A DNA stretch of 25,025 nt, taken from Prevotella sp. (GTDB taxonomy: Bacteria > Bacteroidota > Bacteroidia > Bacteroidales > Bacteroidaceae). Numbering within the stretch: position 1 is the first letter of the stretch; every line of letters starts with the position of its first letter. The position numbers were made by a program, and so were the translations under genes. Positions 1 to 8,046 of the stretch are shown here, piece after piece. The stretch is from positions 1 to 25,025 of the forward strand of contig JAJPZD010000215.1 of the NCBI GenBank assembly GCA_021204605.1. The letters are read 5' to 3'. Below the pieces are notes generated by a model, which saw only the letters and a program-made list of their open reading frames with translations, was not told the origin of the DNA and ran no database searches.

Positions 1-875
1 ATAATTTCATGCCAGTACTCGACTGGGCGAGGACAGATCTTGCACATCCAAATCCGGATGGAACAAGTAATCTGTATTTCAGTCATGCGCAGTTTGCTTA
101 CTTTGACTGCTGTATCCTGAAACGCGAGGGAGCGGAGAAAGATTACAGTAGTGAGGTAATGCAAGAGGTAGAGAAACTGAAAAAGGAGATGAGCGCGGAG
201 GATGACCATCGTTTGGTTGAGAACATAATAGTGAAGACTCAAGGTTTCGTGAACGGCAACATAACGGAGAATGACGAGCATCCGGTTGAGATATTCAGAC
301 AACTATTGGCTTTGTATAAGGATATAACAAAAGACAAGTTGCGTGAGAATATGAGATATTTCCTGAGTGCCATAATGCCAGTGTGCAATGAGTATGGAAT
401 GTATATGTGCGTTCACCCCGATGACCCACCGTTCCCGATACTTGGACTGCCACGCATTGTTACGTGCGATGAGGATATTGAATGTTTCCTCAATGCAGTT
501 GACGACCCACACAACGGACTCACTTTCTGTGCCGGATCATTGTCGGCAGGTGCTCACAACAACATCCCGGAACTCGCACGCAAATATGCCCACCGCACAT
601 GGTTCGTACACATGCGCTCCTGCAAGGTGTTCCCTAACGGTGATTTCACGGAGGCTTCCCACCTTGGCGGACGTGCTGACCTGATAGAGTTGGCACATAT
701 TTTCGAGAAAGTAAATCCGAAACTCCCTATGAGAGTTGACCATGGTCCGAACATGCTTGGAGACCTTGACCGTGGCTATAACGCCGGCTATACGTTCCTC
801 GGACGTATGTTCGCATTGGGCCAGGTGGAAGGCATATTGGCATCGGTTGACAGGGAATTGGGCATTAATCAATAA
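1..875 (+). CDS. uxuA: Mannonate dehydratase, 5'-truncated by window edge
   Basis: This is the C-terminal part of UxuA, which dehydrates D-mannonate to 2-keto-3-deoxy-D-gluconate in the cytoplasm, in the glucuronate branch of hexuronate catabolism. The frame is open at base 1 and reads N-F-M-P-V-L-D-W, the conserved UxuA stretch, so the ATG at 9 is internal and not the start. About 290 residues are present; the family is usually about 390. The metal- and substrate-binding landmarks CVHPDDPP, the FCAGS segment and RSCK...HLGG are visible. The stop is TAA at 873-875 and the next gene starts 19 bases later, so the two are probably co-transcribed. The family call is firm; the N-terminus cannot be assessed. 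Confidence 0.95.
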   Translation, partial: NFMPVLDWARTDLAHPNPDGTSNLYFSHAQFAYFDCCILKREGAEKDYSSEVMQEVEKLKKEMSAEDDHRLVENIIVKTQGFVNGNITENDEHPVEIFRQLLALYKDITKDKLRENMRYFLSAIMPVCNEYGMYMCVHPDDPPFPILGLPRIVTCDEDIECFLNAVDDPHNGLTFCAGSLSAGAHNNIPELARKYAHRTWFVHMRSCKVFPNGDFTEASHLGGRADLIELAHIFEKVNPKLPMRVDHGPNMLGDLDRGYNAGYTFLGRMFALGQVEGILASVDRELGINQ

Positions 876-894
876 TATTAAAATTTTATAAGAT

Positions 895-1707
895 ATGAAC
901 GAACTATTTAATATAAACGGCAATGTGACAGTGATCACCGGCGGAACAGGTGTGCTCGGCAGGACGATAGCGAAATATTTGGCAGCCAACGGCGCAAAGG
1001 TTATTATACTTGGCAGGAACGAGAAAACAGGGAATGAGATAGTGGAGAGCATCAGGAAAGATGGTAATAATGCCGATTTCATGAAGACCGATGTGATGAA
1101 TCAGAAACTCGTGCAGAAAAACTGTGATGACATCTTAGCTAAATATGGCAGGATAGACACCTTGCTCAATGCAGCCGGTGGGAATATGCCCGGTGCGATT
1201 ATAGCCCCTGACAAGAATATCTTTGATTTGAAAGTGGAGGATTTCCAGAAAGTCGTGGAACTGAACCTTACAGGAACAGTGATACCTACGCAAATATTTT
1301 TGCAGCCGATGGTGAAGCAGGGTAAAGGCTCTATAATAAATTTCTCGTCAATGGCAGCATTCCGCCCTGTCACCCGCGTGTGTGGCTATGCGGCGGCAAA
1401 GGCAGGAATCAGTAATTTCACCGCTTTCATGGCAACGGAGTGTGCAAAGAAATTCGGGGAAGGCATCAGGGTGAATGCCATTGCTCCAGGTTTTTTTATA
1501 ACCGAACAGAACAGGGCATTGCTGACTAATCCAGACGGCACATATACACAGAGAGGCAATGATGTAATCAACAAGACACCATTCGGCAGGATGGGTGACC
1601 CGGAGGAGCTCTGCGGTACGATACATTATCTTATGAGCGATGCTGCAAAGTTCGTAACTGGTACTGTCGCCGTGGTTGACGGAGGATTCAACATCTTTGC
1701 AATGTGA
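895..1707 (+). CDS. SDR family oxidoreductase, probable D-mannonate oxidoreductase
   Basis: A classical short-chain dehydrogenase of 270 residues. The cofactor-binding glycine motif TGGTGVLG is at residues 15-22, the NAAG motif follows, and the catalytic set is Ser152, Tyr165 and Lys169 (YAAAK). The C-terminus ends in the usual VDGGF segment. It lies 19 bases after uxuA. In several bacteria, including Bacillus, the fructuronate reductase step that makes D-mannonate for UxuA is carried out by an SDR rather than by the long-chain UxuB. I therefore infer NAD(P)H-dependent reduction of D-fructuronate to D-mannonate. The fold is certain; the substrate is inferred from position. It has no promoter of its own that I can see. 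Confidence 0.85.
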   Translation: MNELFNINGNVTVITGGTGVLGRTIAKYLAANGAKVIILGRNEKTGNEIVESIRKDGNNADFMKTDVMNQKLVQKNCDDILAKYGRIDTLLNAAGGNMPGAIIAPDKNIFDLKVEDFQKVVELNLTGTVIPTQIFLQPMVKQGKGSIINFSSMAAFRPVTRVCGYAAAKAGISNFTAFMATECAKKFGEGIRVNAIAPGFFITEQNRALLTNPDGTYTQRGNDVINKTPFGRMGDPEELCGTIHYLMSDAAKFVTGTVAVVDGGFNIFAM

Positions 1708-1769
1708 TTTAGAGAGAATTATTTACTTAATTTAATAATAAAAAAACGACAAGTTAACGATAAAAACAT

Positions 1770-1777
1770 TAACTTTG
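1770..1777 (+). promoter_or_regulatory. Putative -7 element for uxaB
   Basis: TAACTTTG matches the Bacteroidetes -7 consensus TAnnTTTG and lies 43 bases upstream of the uxaB start. No convincing TTTG -33 box is present at the expected spacing, so the call rests on one element. It would let uxaB be expressed separately from the uxuA-SDR pair. Confidence 0.5.
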
Positions 1778-1819
1778 CAATGGTAATGGAAAACTGACAA
1801 ATTAAATTTAATACAAATC

Positions 1820-3268
1820 ATGAAAAAGTTACAAGCATTAAACAAAAGGACAGCGCCGAAGAGCGTAATGCCAGAGAAAATCATTCAGTTTGGTGAGGGA
1901 AATTTCTTGCGTGCCTTCATTGATTGGATTATCTACAACATGGACCAGAAGACCGACTTCAACGGTTCTGTAGTTGTTGTTCAGCCTATTGACAGGGGTA
2001 TGGTTGACTGGCTCAACGGTCAGGACTGCCTGTATCACGTTAACCTGCAAGGACTTGACGAGGGTAAACCGGTAAACAGTCTTACTCGTATCGACGTTAT
2101 CAGTCGTGCATTGAATCCTTACACACAGAACCAGGCATTCATGGCACTTGCAGACCAGCCAGAGATCCGTTTCGTAATCTCCAACACCACAGAGGCAGGT
2201 ATCACATTCGACCCAAGTTGCAAACTTGAGGATGCGCCGGCAAGTTCATATCCAGGCAAGTTGGTACAGTTGCTCTATCGTCGTTATCAGACATTCAACG
2301 GCGACCCGAAGAAAGGTCTTATCATATTCCCATGCGAGCTTATATTCCTGAACGGTCACGTATTGAAAGACTGCATTTATAAGTACATCGACCTTTGGAA
2401 TCTTGGTGAGGACTTCAAGAAATGGTTCACAGAGTGCTGCGGTGTTTACGCTACATTGGTTGACCGTATCGTACCAGGATTCCCACGCAAGGAAATCAAG
2501 GACATCCAGCAGAAGATCTGCTACGAGGACAACCTTGTTGTACAGGCAGAGATTTTCCACCTTTGGGTAATCGAGGCTCCGCAGGAAATCGCAGAGGAGT
2601 TCCCTGCAGACAAGGCAGGTTTGCATGTATTGTTCGTTCCGTCAGAGAAGCCATATCATGAGAGGAAGGTTACTTTGCTGAATGGTCCTCACACAGTGCT
2701 CAGTCCTGTTGCATTCCTTAGCGGTATCAATATCGTACGTGATGCTTGCCAGCATGAGGTAGTTGGCAAATACATCCACAAGGTACAGTTTGAGGAGTTG
2801 ATGGAAACTCTTAACTTGCCGAAGGATGAGCTTCAGAAGTTCGCTGGTGACGTTCTCGAGCGTTTCATGAACCCATTCGTTGACCACCAGGTAACGAGCA
2901 TCATGCTCAACTCATTCCCGAAGTATCAGACACGTGACCTCCCAGGCGTAAAGACATATCTTGAGCGCAAGGGTGAGCTGCCACAAGGACTTGTATTCGG
3001 TCTTGCTGCTATCATCACTTATTATAAAGGTGGCAAGCGTGCTGACGGTACGGACATCGTTCCTAACGACGCACAGGATATCATGGATCTGCTCAAGAAT
3101 CTTTGGGCAACGGGCGACACGCAGAAGGTTACTGACGGTGTTCTTGCTGCTGAAAGCATCTGGGGTGAGAACCTGAACAACATCGCAGGACTTAACGCTC
3201 TTGTTAAGAAAGACCTCGACCTCATTCAGGAGAAGGGTATGCTTGAGGCCGTTAAGACTATTCTCTAA
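1820..3268 (+). CDS. uxaB: Tagaturonate reductase (altronate oxidoreductase)
   Basis: A polyol-specific long-chain dehydrogenase of 482 residues. It interconverts D-tagaturonate and D-altronate with NAD(H) in the galacturonate branch of hexuronate catabolism. The N-terminal nucleotide-binding segment reads QFGEGNFLRAF (residues 23-33). The catalytic signature of the mannitol dehydrogenase superfamily, K-x4-N-x2-H, is at Lys283, Asn288 and His291. Length is typical of UxaB. It follows the glucuronate-branch genes after a 112-base gap holding a -7 element, so the window joins both branches of uronate use, fitting a pectin or hemicellulose degrader. The long-chain UxuB paralogue is the alternative, but the FGEGNFLRAF and IISNTTEAGI-like segments favour UxaB. 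Hairpins and a terminator follow it. Confidence 0.93.
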   Translation: MKKLQALNKRTAPKSVMPEKIIQFGEGNFLRAFIDWIIYNMDQKTDFNGSVVVVQPIDRGMVDWLNGQDCLYHVNLQGLDEGKPVNSLTRIDVISRALNPYTQNQAFMALADQPEIRFVISNTTEAGITFDPSCKLEDAPASSYPGKLVQLLYRRYQTFNGDPKKGLIIFPCELIFLNGHVLKDCIYKYIDLWNLGEDFKKWFTECCGVYATLVDRIVPGFPRKEIKDIQQKICYEDNLVVQAEIFHLWVIEAPQEIAEEFPADKAGLHVLFVPSEKPYHERKVTLLNGPHTVLSPVAFLSGINIVRDACQHEVVGKYIHKVQFEELMETLNLPKDELQKFAGDVLERFMNPFVDHQVTSIMLNSFPKYQTRDLPGVKTYLERKGELPQGLVFGLAAIITYYKGGKRADGTDIVPNDAQDIMDLLKNLWATGDTQKVTDGVLAAESIWGENLNNIAGLNALVKKDLDLIQEKGMLEAVKTIL

Positions 3269-3269
3269 A

Positions 3270-3388
3270 CGACATTTCTGTCGCTTAATGACAAGGTTGG
3301 AAATCGAAAGTCATGGCTTGATAAAATCAGGTGAGGGGCTTCGGTTTCCAACCGTTTTCTTTGGCAATATGTTGGCCCGAATTGCCAT
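3270..3388 (+). other. Chain of three hairpins in the uxaB 3' region
   Basis: Three inverted repeats follow directly after the uxaB stop. The first is CGACA/TGTCG around TTTC (3270-3283). The second has imperfect 14-15-base arms (3295-3308 and 3339-3353) and is followed by GTTTTCTTT. The third is TGGCAAT/ATTGCCA (about 3363-3387). A terminator hairpin follows. This may simply be a structured 3' UTR protecting the mRNA, or a small RNA. Function unknown. Confidence 0.55.
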
Positions 3389-3401
3389 ACATTCAACATA
3401 G

Positions 3402-3450
3402 AAGTGCAACATTGTGAAAAGTATTCATAGTGTTGCACTTTTCTTGTTTT
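3402..3450 (+). terminator. Intrinsic terminator after uxaB
   Basis: A perfect 10-bp stem, AAGTGCAACA (3402-3411) with TGTTGCACTT (3431-3440), is followed by TTCTTGTTTT. The T-rich tail is on the plus-strand side, so it serves uxaB best. The stem could also slow minus-strand transcription leaving the metalloprotease gene. Confidence 0.8.
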
Positions 3451-3505
3451 GAAGTGTGTCCCCAAAGTCAGCAATGATATTAGGGGAGATTAAATAAGGA
3501 ATGGG

Positions 3506-5203
3506 CTATTTCAGGATTTTCTTGTTTCCAATTATATAAATGCCGTGTGGGAGGATGCTGGAATCGGTGCCGAGTCGTGAGCCTGTAATTGAATAGATGG
3601 CATTGGAGGTTGGAATGTCGAGATCATCGGAGGTTACGATGTTGATACCATCTTGTGACTGGGAGCGGTTTGTGAAAGAGAATGATATGGTGCCATCAGA
3701 GTTCTGAGTTATGTCTTTGATGTCCTTGTTCATATAATAAGTGCCGTTGGCGTTAGGGTTGTTGAGAAGGGCGGCGGGCTGTGAGAGACTTGTCAGGCTG
3801 TTGTTGTCGCCGTAAGGGTAGATGTCGCCGTAGGTATGATACAGGTTGAAATCGTTGTCGGCGGGGAAGATTGTACAGCGTTGTGTTGAGGATGTGTTGA
3901 CCTCATTGTTTTCCCATGCAGTGGCATCGTAGTCAACGTGAAGAATGAGGAGGCCAGAGTTGGGAAGTCCGGCATCCCAGCCGGAGAGTTGACGGTTTTC
4001 AAGCAGGTAATACTCGTCGGTGTGGTTGTCGTTGTAAATAATATAAGAGTCTCCGCCGTCGCCTATTGCCACCATGCCCTCAATGGAGCAGTTCTCATCG
4101 AGAGTTATAGGGGTTGACCAGCCGCAGAACATGCGCTCGTAACTTGTGTAGCCGGCGGGGATGAAGCTGTCGCCGTTGTAGTTGCCATAGTCCATCAGAT
4201 CCCAGCAGTCCATGCCATAGTAAACGGAGTTGGTGTCGTACATATCAGGGATGCCGAGGCAATGAGAGAACTCATGACAGATAGAGCCGATGCCATCAAT
4301 CTGTGTAGCGGAAGCCAGTTCGCAGCTGCAAGCGTATGTGTTGACATATACGCCATCGAGAGGCAGCACCCTGCCCCCGGCGGAGTAGAGATCCCACTCG
4401 TGTGGCCAGATGGTGTCCTCACTGCCTCCGCTTGCCTCGCCCCGTCCGGCATAGAGAAGGAACACCTGGTCCACCTCGCCATCGCCGTCCCAGTCGTAGT
4501 CGGAGAAGTCGATAGCATCGTCAACGGCATTGCAGGCATCCTCGACAAGCTCCACGAGGCGGTCGGAATACTCCATACCGTCGCGGTCGTTAGCTCCATA
4601 GTAGGCATAGCCTTTGGAAAGTGTGACGGGACCAGCGATGTTGAAGTCAATGAGGAACTGACCGTAGCTCTGGGCATTGAAATAGTCTCTCACGCTGCCT
4701 CTGAAGCCCATGCTGTTGGAGAAGCCTTCAGTGTTGGCAATCTGGTAGTATAGTTCTGGCGTGTGTGTAGAGCGGAACTGCAGGTCGGAGAACTCCACGA
4801 GTATGATAAGGCCCTTTTTCTCGCCTATGAAAGAAGAATTTCTGGTGGAAGAAGTGCGGGCTCGCCTGGCTCTTGGCCGTTTTGCGGCAGAGCGTTCACG
4901 CAAGGATTGCAGGTCGGCAGTCTCAAAAAAGCCGGTATCAGAGTCTTTGACGAAAGTCCTGCCATCTGCTGAGCGCCAGAAACGTAAGAACTCGTTGCCA
5001 AGAAGTTCGGCACTCACTGTGGTGCTGTCAGCAAGAGTTAAGATATGCCAGTTTCCACGTTTTGCGGGGACAGCGAAAGTTGACAGGGTAAAGGCCAATG
5101 CTATCAGCAAGGAAGCTCCCCTAAATTGCAAAGCTCCCCTAAATTCCCCTCTTAGGGGGACTACACAAGACTGCTTGACACTTTGCTTTGTTTTAGATGT
5201 CAT
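3506..5203 (-). CDS. Secreted M6-type metalloprotease with type IX sorting tail
   Basis: A secreted zinc protease. The motif HEFSHCLGIPD (HExxHxxGxxD, metzincin-like, as in InhA/M6 peptidases) has zinc ligands at His310, His314 and Asp320 and catalytic Glu311, counted from the chosen start. A DWDGDGEVD segment looks like an EF-hand-type calcium loop. The last ~30 residues (IYSITGSRL...GIYIIGNKKILK) are a type IX secretion/anchoring tail. The signal-peptide hydrophobic core is SLLIALAFTLSTFA. I chose Met at 5203 because a full promoter (5223-5254) lies inside the longer open frame, which extends to 5293; the Met at 5218 would sit at the transcription start. The n-region is unusually long and is encoded by a repeat (5113-5180). 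Probably degrades extracellular protein; substrate unknown. Confidence 0.88.
   Translation of the reverse strand: MTSKTKQSVKQSCVVPLRGEFRGALQFRGASLLIALAFTLSTFAVPAKRGNWHILTLADSTTVSAELLGNEFLRFWRSADGRTFVKDSDTGFFETADLQSLRERSAAKRPRARRARTSSTRNSSFIGEKKGLIILVEFSDLQFRSTHTPELYYQIANTEGFSNSMGFRGSVRDYFNAQSYGQFLIDFNIAGPVTLSKGYAYYGANDRDGMEYSDRLVELVEDACNAVDDAIDFSDYDWDGDGEVDQVFLLYAGRGEASGGSEDTIWPHEWDLYSAGGRVLPLDGVYVNTYACSCELASATQIDGIGSICHEFSHCLGIPDMYDTNSVYYGMDCWDLMDYGNYNGDSFIPAGYTSYERMFCGWSTPITLDENCSIEGMVAIGDGGDSYIIYNDNHTDEYYLLENRQLSGWDAGLPNSGLLILHVDYDATAWENNEVNTSSTQRCTIFPADNDFNLYHTYGDIYPYGDNNSLTSLSQPAALLNNPNANGTYYMNKDIKDITQNSDGTISFSFTNRSQSQDGINIVTSDDLDIPTSNAIYSITGSRLGTDSSILPHGIYIIGNKKILK
5113..5180 (-). repeat. 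G-rich interspersed repeat, copy A, inside a coding sequence
   Basis: Read on the minus strand, a CAAGCAG-x-CTTG segment is followed by CCCCTAAGAGGGG (a small hairpin) and then by two copies of AATTTAGGGGAGCTT at an 18-base period (plus-strand positions 5131-5145 and 5113-5127). Related copies lie at 8131-8170 and 19121-19180. Here it encodes six-residue units reading EFRGAL and QFRGAS in the signal-peptide n-region of the protease. Confidence 0.75.
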
Positions 5204-5222
5204 TATTACGATATTCATGCTG

Positions 5223-5254
5223 CAAAGATAATTATAAATCTGAGATTTTTCAAA
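5223..5254 (-). promoter_or_regulatory. Promoter of the metalloprotease gene
   Basis: On the minus strand the -33 TTTG (5251-5254) and the -7 TATCTTTG (5223-5230) are separated by exactly 20 bases, a full match to the Bacteroidetes consensus. The predicted transcription start near 5213-5217 excludes translation starts upstream of about 5215 and points to the Met at 5203. Confidence 0.8.
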
Positions 5255-5441
5255 TTGTGACAGGAATACCATGTTGAAATTACAATATAACAAAGAAATT
5301 TACTTGATATTTTCCGTTTAGAAAAAGTCTCATTATTTTACATTCGGAAAAAGAGGTAAGGGTGCAAAAAATCAAACAGGTTACGATATGATAAATAACG
5401 TTAAATGTCAGATTTTATATTCACGTCATAATTTTTTGTCG

Positions 5442-5449
5442 TAATTTTG
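5442..5449 (+). promoter_or_regulatory. Putative -7 element of the isomerase-fold/desulfurase operon
   Basis: TAATTTTG matches TAnnTTTG and lies 35 bases before the first in-frame ATG (5485). No clear -33 TTTG is found 19-21 bases upstream, so this is a partial match. Confidence 0.5.
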
Positions 5450-5484
5450 TCAATGAATATTGGAAAGAATTTTTTAATTTTTCT

Positions 5485-6870
5485 ATGTTAAAAGGAATTG
5501 TTATGAAAAGTAAGGGAAAAGATGTGAAGTTGGTGGTACGGCCGATAATCGGCTGTCTGACACATACCCATTTCTGGGAAGGGCCGTGCCGTGCGGGTTA
5601 CAGGAAAGATATGACTCCGGAGGCGGAGAAAGCATCGGCAGACAAGGCATTTGAGGAAGCGAAAAAGGTGCTTGAGAAAGCGACAGCAGAGATCACCCTG
5701 TTGGAAGCCATAGATGCCCGTTACAACGAGACATTTGTCGTGCCACGGGATGTATATGCCCAAATAGAGGAGCGTTTGGAAGATGTGGATTTCTTCCTCT
5801 GCATGAACTGGCGCATACCGAAGTTGGAGAGATACCGTAAGCCTGTGGTGATTATGCAGAACGGCAACGAGGGCATCGATTTTGCTGCATATTGCCGTTC
5901 AATAGGAATAGAGGCATACGTGGCGATGGACATACAAGACTTGAACGAAATAGCCCACTGCCTATGGGTGAGGAAGGCTGTGGCAGCAACAAGAGCGTTA
6001 GTTCTTACCACGGGCAACACACCCCCATTCGGCATGCAGAGCTTGATACGTGATCCAGAGCTTATCCGTCAGCGTTACGGCATGGAGATCATCAAGTTGC
6101 CGTTTTACAACATTTTCCCATTCATGGATAAGATAAGCGATGAGGAGGCTCGCCCTATAGCAGAGAAGATAATCAACGGTTCGTTGGAGACAAAAGTAAA
6201 CAAAGACTGGTTTGTTAACGACATTAAATACTATTTGGCAGCCAAGAAGATGATGGAAGTGTATGACTGCAACGCATTCTCGACGGCGTGCCATGAGCTG
6301 TGCACATCCGAGATACCCCAGCAGAGAAAGTTCACCCCATGTATGTGCCATTCGCTGTTGAAAGACGAGGGCATACCGAGCGGCTGCGAAGAGGATCTCA
6401 ACGCCCTGCTTGCGATGACTATAATGCAGTATGCCGCCGACAGGCCTGCGTTTATGGGCAATCCTAATCATGAGACCGACGAGATACTGCGCATACACCA
6501 TGCCGTGCCTGCGCTGTGCATGAACGGTTACGGCAAGAAGCCGTTGCAATACAAGCTATGGGCATTTACGGGACAGGGTTTCGGCGGAAAGCTGCAGGTT
6601 GATTTCGTGGAGAACGATGACGAGTTTGTTACCCTTGGGCGTTTCAACCCTGCCGCCGACACGATATGTCTGAAAGTGGGCAAGGTGCTTAAGTCAGAGT
6701 ACCAGGAAGTGTATTGCAGTCCGTATTATTACATCCAGATGGATGATGCGCGGACATATATGCACAACTTGGCAGAGTTCGGCCATCATCAAGTGCTGAT
6801 CTTCGGCGACTATATGAAGATGTTGAAGAACATCGCCAAGGTGATGGGCTTCAATGTGTTGGAAGGCTAA
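5485..6870 (+). CDS. Sugar-isomerase-fold (L-fucose/L-arabinose isomerase-like) protein, cysteine-rich
   Basis: A 461-residue cytoplasmic protein resembling the L-fucose/L-arabinose isomerase superfamily. The segment GCEEDLNALLAMTIMQ (about residues 300-315, Asp304) looks like the family's metal-binding E/D helix, and a following HH pair (IHHAVP) lies where family members carry conserved histidines. Five cysteines, C269, C273, C286, C288 and C301, fall within 33 residues just before the metal segment (CX3C, CXC, C). That is unusual for a simple aldose isomerase and may bind a metal or an Fe-S cluster; this is inference. It is 18 bases upstream of a cysteine-desulfurase-like gene, with probable co-transcription. 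The start could also be the ATG at 5503. Substrate unknown; I would not call it FucI. Confidence 0.75.
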   Translation: MLKGIVMKSKGKDVKLVVRPIIGCLTHTHFWEGPCRAGYRKDMTPEAEKASADKAFEEAKKVLEKATAEITLLEAIDARYNETFVVPRDVYAQIEERLEDVDFFLCMNWRIPKLERYRKPVVIMQNGNEGIDFAAYCRSIGIEAYVAMDIQDLNEIAHCLWVRKAVAATRALVLTTGNTPPFGMQSLIRDPELIRQRYGMEIIKLPFYNIFPFMDKISDEEARPIAEKIINGSLETKVNKDWFVNDIKYYLAAKKMMEVYDCNAFSTACHELCTSEIPQQRKFTPCMCHSLLKDEGIPSGCEEDLNALLAMTIMQYAADRPAFMGNPNHETDEILRIHHAVPALCMNGYGKKPLQYKLWAFTGQGFGGKLQVDFVENDDEFVTLGRFNPAADTICLKVGKVLKSEYQEVYCSPYYYIQMDDARTYMHNLAEFGHHQVLIFGDYMKMLKNIAKVMGFNVLEG

Positions 6871-6888
6871 TGGAAAGCAGCAGGAAGC

Positions 6889-8046
6889 ATGATATACCTG
6901 AATAATGCCGCTACTACATACCCGAAGCCGCAGGAGGTGAGCGAAGCGATGCTTGCCGTCTTGCGGATGCCGCCGGAAAGTGCATTCCGCAGTACGTCGT
7001 ATCGGGGAGAGAACGACGTGCTGTCGGCGTGCAGGAAGAATTTGGGAAAGCTGTTAGGGATATCCGATTATGAGCGGATATTCTTCACGAGTGGAGCGAC
7101 GGATTCCATCAACAGGGTTCTTGGAGGCTTGGATCTGCTTGACTTGCCAATTGTGGTAACATGCACGGAGCATAACAGTGTGTTGCGGCCGTTGTTTAAT
7201 AATCCTATGCTGTCGAAGAACATACACATAGTGGATTGCGACATCAACGGCGTGGTGCCGCCGGAAAACATCGAGAGGGTAATAGAGAAATGTGAGATGT
7301 ACAAGCGGCCAACAGGCATACAATATTCAGGATTGTTGGTGCTCAATCATTGCTCAAATGTTACTGGGGCGGTGCAGGAGGCCGAAAGGCTGGGTGAGAT
7401 ATGCAGGAAGCACGGTTTCCTGTTTTTTTTAGACGTGGCACAGAGTGCAGGCTGCATACCGATTAATGCAGATGAGTGGGGCGTTGACATAATGGCGTTC
7501 ACTGGTCATAAAGGGTTGTTCGGACCACAGGGAACAGGCGGATATTATGTGCGCAGAAGGCTGTTTTTCCGTCCGGTAATGTTTGGTGGCACAGGAGTGG
7601 ACAGCAACCGGCTTGTATATACAGCAACTGATTTCGAGTATGAGGTAGGCACGCAGAACATAGTGGGCATTGCGGGTCTGAACGCAGGAATATGTTATGT
7701 GCTGGGCAGGGGCGTGGCAGCGATTGAGAAGGAGGAGCAGGAGAAAATAGCCTGTCTCCATGAGGAGCTGTCGAAAATGCCGAATGTTACTATTTACGGC
7801 AATGTGAAGAATAATATAGGACCTGTGTTGAGCTTTAACATAAAAGATATTCCACCACAGGATGTAGGGTTCATACTGCAAAATGTTTATGATATCACCG
7901 TAAGAACGGGAATACACTGTTCACCGCTTATACATAGGGCTATACATTCTATGGGAACTGTACGAGTGAGCATATCAGACTTCACATCTTGGGAAGATGT
8001 AAGTGCATTGTTGCAAGCAACAATGCAAATGAAGAATGAAAAATGA
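6889..8046 (+). CDS. Class V aminotransferase / cysteine-desulfurase-like PLP enzyme
   Basis: A 385-residue PLP enzyme of aminotransferase class V, closest in pattern to cysteine desulfurases. It opens with YLNNAATTYPKP. PLP-binding Asp182 and Gln185 (DVAQSAG) and the Schiff-base Lys208 (TGHKG) are present. Near the C-terminus RTGIHCSP places Cys344 where SufS-type enzymes carry the persulfide cysteine. Expected chemistry is removal of sulfur (or selenium) from cysteine, or a related C-S or C-N lyase reaction. No suf or isc scaffold genes are nearby, so a dedicated sulfur donor role for its neighbours is possible but inferred. An 8-T run at 7423-7430 is read through in frame. Its last residues (MQMKNEK) come from an A-rich repeat-like sequence. 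Confidence 0.88.
   Translation: MIYLNNAATTYPKPQEVSEAMLAVLRMPPESAFRSTSYRGENDVLSACRKNLGKLLGISDYERIFFTSGATDSINRVLGGLDLLDLPIVVTCTEHNSVLRPLFNNPMLSKNIHIVDCDINGVVPPENIERVIEKCEMYKRPTGIQYSGLLVLNHCSNVTGAVQEAERLGEICRKHGFLFFLDVAQSAGCIPINADEWGVDIMAFTGHKGLFGPQGTGGYYVRRRLFFRPVMFGGTGVDSNRLVYTATDFEYEVGTQNIVGIAGLNAGICYVLGRGVAAIEKEEQEKIACLHEELSKMPNVTIYGNVKNNIGPVLSFNIKDIPPQDVGFILQNVYDITVRTGIHCSPLIHRAIHSMGTVRVSISDFTSWEDVSALLQATMQMKNEK

Noticed and set aside
3480..3488. TTAGGGGAG near the protease stop as a fourth G-rich repeat copy
   Set aside because: Only nine bases match and the CAAGCAG and hairpin parts are missing; it may be chance.
4262..4753. 163-residue open frame opposite the metalloprotease
   Set aside because: It is antisense to the conserved zinc-protease domain, with no promoter or recognisable protein pattern; a shadow of codon bias.
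5204..5293. Upstream in-frame extension of the M6 protease (30 extra residues)
   Set aside because: A full-consensus promoter lies inside it, and the extension has no signal-peptide character; the Met at 5203 fits better.
7423..7430. Eight-T run in the PLP enzyme as a frameshift or slippage site
   Set aside because: The frame continues through Lys208 and Cys344 with all family motifs, so there is no evidence of a break.
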